A program made the position numbers and the translations under genes. Under the pieces are notes generated by a model. The model was not told where the DNA came from. It made no database searches and saw only the letters and a program-made list of their open reading frames with translations. A DNA stretch of 26,355 bases from Chloroflexota bacterium (GTDB taxonomy: Bacteria; Chloroflexota; Dehalococcoidia; SM23-28-2; RBG-16-64-32), in assembly GCA_005882715.1 (NCBI GenBank), contig VBEI01000125.1:1-26355 (forward strand), given 5' to 3'. Numbering within the stretch: position 1 is the first letter of the stretch; every line of letters begins with the position of its first letter. Below are positions 20,640-26,355 of this stretch, piece after piece.

Positions 20640-21311
20640 ATGAACATTCTGCTCGTTGAGGACGACCGAAAGCTGTCTAGGGCATTGTCAACAATGCTCG
20701 AGGAGGACGGCCACGTAGTAGAGGCCGCTTACGACGGACGACGCGGGCTCGAATTGGGACTCGAGAACCCTTACGATGTGATAATTCTTGACGTGATGCT
20801 GCCCCAGCTCGACGGCATCTCAGTTTGCCGCACGCTGCGCGGCAAGCACATCGATATACCCGTGCTCATGCTCACAGCTCGTACTACTGTGGGCGATCGC
20901 GTGCAGGGCTTGGACGCCGGAGCTGACGACTACTTGCCGAAGCCATTCGCCTTCCGCGAACTTATGGCGCGCTTGCGGGCTCTGGCCAGGCGGCAGATCG
21001 AGGTCCGCGAAGTGGACCGCCTGGAGGCCTACGGTCTCGAGCTCGATCTCCGGCGGCGCCGCGTTCAGTACGACGGGCGCACCATCGAAGTGAGCCCGAC
21101 GGAGTTCGCCCTTCTCGAGTACCTGATGCGTCATGAGGGAAGGGTGCTCACGCAGGCGCAGATCCTGGATCACGTCTGGGGCTACGACTCCTGGCCGGAA
21201 TCCAATCTCGTGGCCGTCTACGTTACGTACCTCCGGCGCAAATTCAAGCAGTTGAAGGTGCCTGTCGAAATCAAAAGCATTCGCGGCGTCGGCTACCTTT
21301 TAGGCGAGTAG
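20640..21311 (+). CDS. Two-component response regulator, OmpR/PhoB family
   Basis: A 223-residue regulator with an N-terminal receiver domain (about 1-115) and a C-terminal winged-helix DNA-binding domain. The acidic pocket Glu7-Asp8-Asp9 and phosphoacceptor Asp51 (ILDVMLPQLDG) are intact. The later receiver motifs LMLTARTTV and PKPFAFRELMARL carry the switch Thr and Lys. The output domain shows VSPTEFALLEYLM, then the recognition helix region of SNLVAVYVTYLRRKFK, and RGVGYLL. ATG 20640 (MNILLVEDD) is the family start. The frame is open to a TTG at 20604. A GGGG stretch is about a dozen bases upstream. The kinase gene begins directly after the stop, so the two form a unit. Confidence 0.95.
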   Translation: MNILLVEDDRKLSRALSTMLEEDGHVVEAAYDGRRGLELGLENPYDVIILDVMLPQLDGISVCRTLRGKHIDIPVLMLTARTTVGDRVQGLDAGADDYLPKPFAFRELMARLRALARRQIEVREVDRLEAYGLELDLRRRRVQYDGRTIEVSPTEFALLEYLMRHEGRVLTQAQILDHVWGYDSWPESNLVAVYVTYLRRKFKQLKVPVEIKSIRGVGYLLGE

Positions 21312-22583
21312 ATGTTCTCGGCGGCCCGCTGGCGGCTGACGCTTGTTTTCACGGGCGTCCTGGTCGTTGTGCTTATCGCCTGTGGAGTAGTCGTCTACCT
21401 GACCACCCGATCGGTCATGTACGATCGCGTCGACCACGACCTTGAAGACCGGGCGCGGAGCGACCTCGCTTTATTCCAGGGTGGCCCGCACGGAGAGCCC
21501 GATCGAGGACCACCGGGATCTGGTTCGGAATTCGACCCCGGCGGCTACTTCTACGCGATCTCGGACACCGATGGCCAGATCCTGAAGGGGTCCGCCTATC
21601 TTGACACTCAAGCGCTGGCTTCGAGCACAACGCTGGTAAAGGCGATGGACAACGGGGATACATTCGCCGACACCAAGTCATCCAAGGGCGAGCCTCAACG
21701 CATCTATGCCTTTGCGGTCACCGTAAACGGCACGCCGGGGGTCGTTCAGATCGGGCGGAGCACCGAGCCGGAGGAAGCCGCTCTGTCGCAGCTCAGGATC
21801 GTTCTTCTGGCGGTGCTGGCGGTGAGCATTGTCCCTGCGGTCGGCGGCGGATATCTCTTGTCTGGACGCGCATTGCGCCCGATAAAAACGGCGATGGACT
21901 CCCAACGGACGTTCATCGCCGACGCCTCGCACGAGCTGAGGACTCCTGTAGCAGTTGTACGCACGAATGCGGAGCTCCTCAAGCGGCATCTCGGCCCGGA
22001 CACGGGGCACACGGCCGCGAGCGATCAAGTTGCGCTCGATGACATCTTGAGCGAGTCAGACCGGCTGGGACGTATGGTCGACCAGATGCTGACGCTGGCC
22101 GAGGCGGACGCCGGCCAGAGGACGGTTCTGAGCTCCGAAATCTCGCTCAACGAATTGATAGACGAAGTTGCGCGATCGATGAGATCAATTGCGGAGACGA
22201 GGCAAATGTTGCTTGAGACTCGGCTGACTGACGACGTCTCAGTCAACGGCGACCCGGGCCGGCTGCGAGAACTCGTCTCGGTGCTTCTCGATAACGCTGT
22301 CAAATACGCCGATGCGGGCGGCCGCGTCGAAGTCGCCTTGCGAAAAGAACACAGGAAGGCGATAATTGAGGTCTCCAACAACGGCCCGGGCATCCCCCGG
22401 GACGCCCTGCCTCACGTCTTCGACCGCTTCTATCGCGTCGATGAGGCGCGCTCGAGAGAGTCAGGCGGGACGGGACTAGGTCTTGCCATCGCGCGGCACA
22501 TCGTGGGCGCCCATGGCGGGACGATCAATATCGAAAGCAGCGCGGGCGGAGGTACGAAAGTTACAGTGCAGTTGCCCGCGTAA
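21312..22583 (+). CDS. Sensor histidine kinase
   Basis: A 423-residue membrane kinase partner of the preceding regulator. Transmembrane segment 1 is at about 9-31 and segment 2 in the VVLLAVLAVSIVPAVGGG region at about 160-180. Between them is an extracytoplasmic sensor of about 125 residues with a glycine-rich acidic loop. A short HAMP-like linker precedes the dimerization helix with the phosphorylated His207 (DASHELRTPVAVVRTN). The ATP-binding domain has the N box LLDNAVKYA, the G1 region NNGPGIP, the F box FDRFYRVDE and the G2 box GGTGLGLAIA. All catalytic boxes are present. The ATG directly abuts the regulator stop. The sensed signal is unknown; proximity to HtrA suggests envelope stress. 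The stop is 17 bases from the convergent gene. Confidence 0.95.
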   Translation: MFSAARWRLTLVFTGVLVVVLIACGVVVYLTTRSVMYDRVDHDLEDRARSDLALFQGGPHGEPDRGPPGSGSEFDPGGYFYAISDTDGQILKGSAYLDTQALASSTTLVKAMDNGDTFADTKSSKGEPQRIYAFAVTVNGTPGVVQIGRSTEPEEAALSQLRIVLLAVLAVSIVPAVGGGYLLSGRALRPIKTAMDSQRTFIADASHELRTPVAVVRTNAELLKRHLGPDTGHTAASDQVALDDILSESDRLGRMVDQMLTLAEADAGQRTVLSSEISLNELIDEVARSMRSIAETRQMLLETRLTDDVSVNGDPGRLRELVSVLLDNAVKYADAGGRVEVALRKEHRKAIIEVSNNGPGIPRDALPHVFDRFYRVDEARSRESGGTGLGLAIARHIVGAHGGTINIESSAGGGTKVTVQLPA

Positions 22584-22600
22584 GCAAGCCCGGCCTCCCG

Positions 22601-23725
22601 CTAGGTGGCCTTGTCGACCACTGGGAGCTCATCTGCCAAGCCCGTTACCGCCTCAACGTACTCGTTTACCATCTGGTAGATCACGTCGCGTGCGGAGCTG
22701 ACAGCGTTCATACGCCCGACGATCTGGCCGACGGGCATGCCGACGAGTTCCCGGGCGCGCGACCCCTCGACGTGGGCGTAGCGGTTCATTCGCGTCATCG
22801 CTTCCGCAGTCAGCATGAACTGGAGCGGCATCGGAAGTGCTCCCGGCGAGTCCTCTGCATCCCACGCTTCTGTCCAAGCGGTCTTCAGCAGGCGAGCAGG
22901 CTTACCCGTCCATGACCGAGAACGCACCGTGTCCCGCGAACTTGCGGAGAGTAGCTTGTCGACGACGACTGGGTTTGTGTCCGCCTCGCGCACGGTGAGC
23001 CAGATCGAGCCTGTCCAGACGCCGTCGGCCCCAAGAGCGAGCGCGGCCGCCATCTGACGCCCGCTTCCGATTCCACCGGCGGCAAGCACCGGCGTCGGTC
23101 GCACTGCGTCCACGACTTCGGGAATAAGGACCATGCTTGCGATCTCGCCGGTGTGACCGCCGGCCTCCGTCCCCTGCGCGACGATGACGTCCACGCCGGC
23201 CGCCACATCTGCGCGAGCGTGGCGGGCGTTCCCGACGAGCGCAGCAACCTGCACGCCCGAGGCGTGCGCCTGATCGATGACTTCCGAGGGAGGGGTCGCA
23301 AGCGCGTTAGCGATGAGCTTGATCGGGTGGGTGAGGGCTATCTCCACCTGGCGCTTCGCCTTGTCGTGCGTCCAGGCGAGCAGCCCTTCCGGCTTGGGCT
23401 CGTCTTCCGGCAACGGCGGTACATTGTGCTGTTCGAGTACCTCTTCAACCCAACGCCGGTGCGCCTCCGGGATCATTGCCTCGAGTTTGTCCACGTCAGA
23501 GCCGGCGAGCGAGGCGGGCATCACGACATCGACGCCGTACGGCGTCCCATCAACGTGTTCGTCGATCCACGTGAGTTCGATCTCCAGTTGCTCGGGAGAA
23601 AAGGCGAGGGCGCCGAGGACTCCCATGCCGCCCGCGCGGCTAACGGCTGCGACGACATCTCGGCAGTGGGAGAAGGCGAAGATCGGAAACTCGATACCGA
23701 AGGTCTCGCAGATTCGCGTTCTCAT
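22601..23725 (-). CDS. Nitronate monooxygenase-like flavoprotein (NPD family)
   Basis: A 374-residue TIM-barrel flavoprotein of the 2-nitropropane dioxygenase/nitronate monooxygenase group, which binds FMN. The start CETFGIEFPIFAFSH and SRAGGMGVLGA are the typical first strands. The central AQGTEAGGHTGEI carries the conserved catalytic-type His, and VLAAGGIGSGRQMAAALALG is the phosphate-binding loop. True nitronate oxidation is not certain; relatives also include trans-2-enoyl-ACP reductase FabK and other enoyl reductases. The ATG at 23725 overlaps the P450 stop (ATGA), so translation is coupled. The C-terminal helix region continues to VVDKAT. It probably assists in the oxidative pathway encoded by the upstream P450 and acyl-CoA dehydrogenase. 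Confidence 0.88.
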   Translation of the reverse strand: MRTRICETFGIEFPIFAFSHCRDVVAAVSRAGGMGVLGALAFSPEQLEIELTWIDEHVDGTPYGVDVVMPASLAGSDVDKLEAMIPEAHRRWVEEVLEQHNVPPLPEDEPKPEGLLAWTHDKAKRQVEIALTHPIKLIANALATPPSEVIDQAHASGVQVAALVGNARHARADVAAGVDVIVAQGTEAGGHTGEIASMVLIPEVVDAVRPTPVLAAGGIGSGRQMAAALALGADGVWTGSIWLTVREADTNPVVVDKLLSASSRDTVRSRSWTGKPARLLKTAWTEAWDAEDSPGALPMPLQFMLTAEAMTRMNRYAHVEGSRARELVGMPVGQIVGRMNAVSSARDVIYQMVNEYVEAVTGLADELPVVDKAT

Positions 23726-24981
23726 GTTCGGCCTTTCGTTTGGGCGCTCGCCTCGGCGCTAAAGCGAACGGGCATCTGCTTGATACCGGCAATGAAGTTC
23801 GAACGCAGTCTGCGAATTGGGCCCGCCAGCTCGATATCCGGGAGACGGCGGAGTAGCTCCTCGAACATCACGCGTATCTCGAGCCGGGCGAGGCTGGCGC
23901 CGAGGCAAAAGTGCGAGCCGCCGGGTCCGAAGGTGACATGCGGGTTTGGATCGCGCGAGACATCGAATACGTCAGCGTTCGGAAAGACGTCCTCGTCGCG
24001 GTTTGCGGAGCCGTAGTACATCACTACCTTTTCGCCCTCGCCTATCTTTTGGGCCCTGATCTCCGTGTCTCGCGTGACGGTGCGGCGGAAGTAGATGACG
24101 GGGGTCACCCAGCGCAGCATCTCTTCGACCGCGGTCGGTACCAGCGATGGATCGGCGAGAAGACGATCGCGCTGGTCGGGATGTTCGACGAGGGCCAGCA
24201 TGCCTCCCGAGGTTAGATTGCGAGTGGTCTCGTTGCCGGCAACGGAAAGGAGCACGAAGAAGGCGTTAAACTCGGCTTCGGTAAGTGCCTCGCCGTCAAC
24301 CTCGGCGCTCATGAGCGTGCTGATTACATCATCGCGGGGGTGTTGCTTGCGATCGACGGCGAGCTGGTTCGCGTACATGAACATCTGGGTGGCGGCGGCC
24401 TGCCCGTCCGCCGGCGAAGACTGGTACTCCGGGTCGTCGAAGCCGATCATCCGGTTGCTCCACTCGAAAACCATGTGCCGGTCTTCGACGGGAATGCCCA
24501 TAAGCTCGAGGATGACCTGCAGCGGCAGTTCGGCTGCGATATCGTTCACGAAGTCGCATTCGCCTCGCTCGGCGACCCGGTCGATGATCTCATTTGCGGT
24601 CTTGCGGACATGCGGTTCCATGGCGAGAACGATTTTCGGGGTGAAACCTTTGCTGACCAGCCGGCGGTACTTCGTGTGCTTGGGCGGGTCCATGTTGAGC
24701 ATGATCATTCGCAGGAATGCCAGGCTATCCTCGGGCGGGTCAGGGATATTGGTGCCCATGAGCTCGGACGAGAACGTCGCTGAGTCGAGAGACACCTTGA
24801 CGACGTCGTCATATTTCGTGAGCGCCCAGAATCCGGGACCGTAGGGCTCGGGGTGGCGATAGACGGGCGCCTCTTCGCGCAGGATCTTGAAGAGGTGATA
24901 AGGCACTCCGTCGACGAAATTGTCTGGATTGTAGAGATCGACATCAGCCAGGCGAGTTGTTCGTCCATCGATTGTAGTCAT
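23722..24981 (-). CDS. Cytochrome P450
   Basis: A 419-residue soluble bacterial P450. The haem-binding motif is FGPGGSHFCLGASLAR with the axial Cys. The I-helix shows AGNETTRN with the acid-alcohol pair (Glu-Thr). The ExxR motif is in EEMLRWVTP. N-terminally, DLYNPDNFVDGVPYHLFKIL and PPKHTKYRRLVSKGFTP match the CYP124/125/142-like steroid- and lipid-oxidising group, though I cannot name a substrate. The redox partners (ferredoxin, reductase) are not in the window. AAGGAG precedes ATG 24981, which overlaps the TetR stop in ATGA. Coupled translation with TetR and the flavoprotein indicates one operon, presumably under TetR control. Confidence 0.95.
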   Translation of the reverse strand: MTTIDGRTTRLADVDLYNPDNFVDGVPYHLFKILREEAPVYRHPEPYGPGFWALTKYDDVVKVSLDSATFSSELMGTNIPDPPEDSLAFLRMIMLNMDPPKHTKYRRLVSKGFTPKIVLAMEPHVRKTANEIIDRVAERGECDFVNDIAAELPLQVILELMGIPVEDRHMVFEWSNRMIGFDDPEYQSSPADGQAAATQMFMYANQLAVDRKQHPRDDVISTLMSAEVDGEALTEAEFNAFFVLLSVAGNETTRNLTSGGMLALVEHPDQRDRLLADPSLVPTAVEEMLRWVTPVIYFRRTVTRDTEIRAQKIGEGEKVVMYYGSANRDEDVFPNADVFDVSRDPNPHVTFGPGGSHFCLGASLARLEIRVMFEELLRRLPDIELAGPIRRLRSNFIAGIKQMPVRFSAEASAQTKGRT

Positions 24982-25631
24982 GTCAATCGCTCCTTTGCGG
25001 GCGAGGCATCGATGCTGAAGAGGCGTGCGATCGCCGCCTTGAGGAAGCGCCGCTGGCGCTCGACCGCCTCCGGCCCGAGCGGGTCCTCGCCGACGACAGT
25101 CTTCAGCAGTTGGGCGTTGGCGAAGTACCCGAAGATCAGAAGGTAGAGGCCCGCGGCAAGGTGCGGGACCTCTTCCGGTTCCCAGATTCTCTCCAGGCTG
25201 GCCATTGCGCGTCGGCCCTGCGAGTACAGCGGACGGAGCATGACGTTCAGCGCCCGCTGGAGCTGGCGTCCGCCATCGAGAGCTGTCCGCTGGATCAGCT
25301 GCGCTATGTGCGGATGCTCCGCGAGGTAGTCGACGAGCCGATCAACGTTAGTATCCACTTCTTCGAGCGTGCCGCTTCTGCGCTCCGCCAGTCGCGAGGC
25401 GATTTGCGCGAGCCCCCGATTGAGGACTGCCTCGTACAGATCGCGCTTGTTGCGGAAGTGGTGGTAAAGGCTAGCCTGGTTGCGTAGGTCGGTATCCGCC
25501 ACAATATCTCGCATCGATACGCCGGCATAGCCGCGTTCCGCGAACAGGCGCTCGCCCGCGTCCAGGATTTGGTCGCGGCTAGAGCGCGGCTCGTCGGCGT
25601 CAGCGATGGCTGCCTGCGCCTGCACAGTCAA
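24978..25631 (-). CDS. TetR family transcriptional regulator
   Basis: A 217-residue one-component regulator. The N-terminal helix-turn-helix is in RDQILDAGERLFAERGYAGV, then SMRDIVADTDLRNQASLYHH, the typical TetR pattern. The C-terminal domain (about 70-217) is helical and should bind a ligand, probably the acyl or steroid substrate of the neighbours. The frame is open to 25727, but that stretch lies inside the acyl-CoA dehydrogenase gene. TTG 25631 overlaps its stop (TTGA), and GAGG lies about five bases before it. GTG 25625 is the alternative. Overlaps at both ends (TTGA with the dehydrogenase, ATGA with the P450) make this the middle of a coupled operon, so it is likely autoregulatory. Confidence 0.9.
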   Translation of the reverse strand: MTVQAQAAIADADEPRSSRDQILDAGERLFAERGYAGVSMRDIVADTDLRNQASLYHHFRNKRDLYEAVLNRGLAQIASRLAERRSGTLEEVDTNVDRLVDYLAEHPHIAQLIQRTALDGGRQLQRALNVMLRPLYSQGRRAMASLERIWEPEEVPHLAAGLYLLIFGYFANAQLLKTVVGEDPLGPEAVERQRRFLKAAIARLFSIDASPAKERLT

Positions 25632-26355
25632 TATGACCTCGGGAGCCCGAGATTCCACTCGGAGACGTAGTTGAGGATCATCTCGCGGCTGACCGGGGCG
25701 GTCTTCAACAGCCGGGCGCCCACCCACTGAGTGATCAGTCCAGTCTCCTCCGCGAAGCCAAGACCGCCGTGGGTCTCGATCGCGGCGTCCACTGCCTTGA
25801 TGGCAAGATCGGCGCCGAGAAACTTGGCCATGTTCGCATACGTGCCCACTTCGGCTGGGTTGAGGTCCTTATCGAACGCCCACGCGGCACGGTACGTCAT
25901 AAGCTTGACCGCCTCCAGCCAGATCTTGACCTCGGCAAGGGGGTGCGAGATCGCCTGGTAGGCGCCGATCGGCGTGTTCTTGAAGACGCGCCGCTCTTTG
26001 GCGTAATCGACTGCTTTTCGGAGCGCGGCTTCCGAGATGCCGGTACAAATAGCAGCGGCGAGGATGCGCTCGGGGTTGAGCGAATTGAACATGGCGAAAG
26101 TGCCGTTGTCTTGTTGGCCGATGAGCTGGTCCGCCGGCACTTCGACGTTGTCGAAGAAGAGCTGGAACTGAGTGAGCTCATCGCTCAGCCCGATGTCGAT
26201 TGGCGTCTTTTCCAGCCCCTTCGACTTCGTGTCTACGAGGAAGAGCGACAGACCGTGCGATTTTGGCTTACCTTGCATCTCCAGCTCGTCGAGCGTGGTA
26301 GTGCGGGCGACCACAAGCATGTACTCGGCGATGTCGGCGCCGGAGATGAACATTT
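25628..26355 (-). CDS. Acyl-CoA dehydrogenase, C-terminal part (partial at window end)
   Basis: The frame stays open to the window edge; the N-terminal part lies outside. The visible ~242 residues cover part of the beta domain (LSLFLVDTKSKGLEKTPIDI and FDNVEVPADQLIG) and the C-terminal helices. FNSLNPERILAAAICTGISE is followed by YAKERRVFKNTPIGAYQAI, IETHGGLGFAEETGLITQW and a tail VSREMILNYVSEWNLGLPRSY. These FAD enzymes oxidise acyl-CoA to enoyl-CoA in beta-oxidation or a related pathway. The usual YEGT motif with the catalytic Glu is replaced by a PVSREM segment, so the base may be supplied elsewhere; the N-terminal half must be seen first. It leads a coupled operon with TetR, P450 and the flavoprotein. 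Confidence 0.9.
   Translation of the reverse strand, partial: MFISGADIAEYMLVVARTTTLDELEMQGKPKSHGLSLFLVDTKSKGLEKTPIDIGLSDELTQFQLFFDNVEVPADQLIGQQDNGTFAMFNSLNPERILAAAICTGISEAALRKAVDYAKERRVFKNTPIGAYQAISHPLAEVKIWLEAVKLMTYRAAWAFDKDLNPAEVGTYANMAKFLGADLAIKAVDAAIETHGGLGFAEETGLITQWVGARLLKTAPVSREMILNYVSEWNLGLPRSY

Noticed and set aside
23153..24016. Long plus-strand frame opposite the NPD flavoprotein and P450.
   Set aside because: Antisense shadow of conserved genes.
1..26355. Search for tRNA genes, CRISPR arrays, transposases or phage genes.
   Set aside because: None seen by eye; the only repeats are the short intergenic elements and the 39-bp tandem pair.

Overview
The window is GC-rich bacterial DNA, densely packed with genes on both strands. 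No gap between genes exceeds about 300 bases, and I see no rRNA, tRNA, CRISPR array or insertion sequence. The gene mix is many acyl-CoA enzymes, a P450, a CoA transferase, degenerate ArsA-like and ferritin-like proteins, and intergenic repeats of the type GTCATT-C/T-CGAG...GA(A/G)GAATCT. It suggests an environmental bacterium with aerobic fatty-acid or xenobiotic metabolism. A Chloroflexota (Dehalococcoidia-like) origin is my best guess, but no rRNA or marker gene here proves it.

Layout. 1-922: tail of a cobalamin/iron-type ABC ATPase and a PduO-type cob(I)alamin adenosyltransferase. 960-4903 (+): rhomboid protease, a small membrane protein, an acyl-CoA synthetase and an S49 peptidase. 5036-9566 (-): a Cys-rich copper-binding protein, an excalibur-domain membrane protein, an SCP2-like protein, a ferritin-like protein that seems to have lost its metal ligands, and an enoyl-CoA hydratase homologue. 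9649-9805: interspersed repeats. 9859-10329 (-): a peroxiredoxin-like gene interrupted by one in-frame TGA. 10413-12556 (+): an ArsA-like ATPase with a degenerate P-loop and a lipocalin-like protein. 12614-14625 (-): two tandem PlsC acyltransferases behind a winged-helix regulator, divergent from an ECF sigma factor (14918-15478, +). 15533-18816 (-): a tight yjbQ - sirtuin - CoA transferase - fabI cluster. 19010-22583 (+): zinc-ribbon protein, HtrA protease, response regulator and histidine kinase, an apparent envelope-stress block. 22601-26355 (-): translationally coupled acyl-CoA dehydrogenase - TetR - P450 - nitronate monooxygenase-like genes, the first cut by the window edge.

The most important observation is the peroxiredoxin-like gene. 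Its TGA (10191-10189) sits exactly where the family has the first cysteine of the CPFC redox motif, so the motif reads U-P-F-C. It is followed at the right distance by a hairpin whose loop is AGUU, which resembles a bacterial SECIS element. The gene also has a good sigma70-type promoter ending only 10 bases before the ATG, so its mRNA should be nearly leaderless. I read it as a selenoprotein that automatic annotation would truncate or call a pseudogene. Selenocysteine machinery (selA, selB, selC, selD) is not in the window, so this needs a genome-wide check.

Other items worth attention are the ferritin-like protein with both ExRH motifs changed to YxRQ and VxRQ, the ArsA-like protein lacking both P-loop lysines, a probable CTG start for yjbQ, and a promoter/operator region between the winged-helix regulator and the ECF sigma gene.
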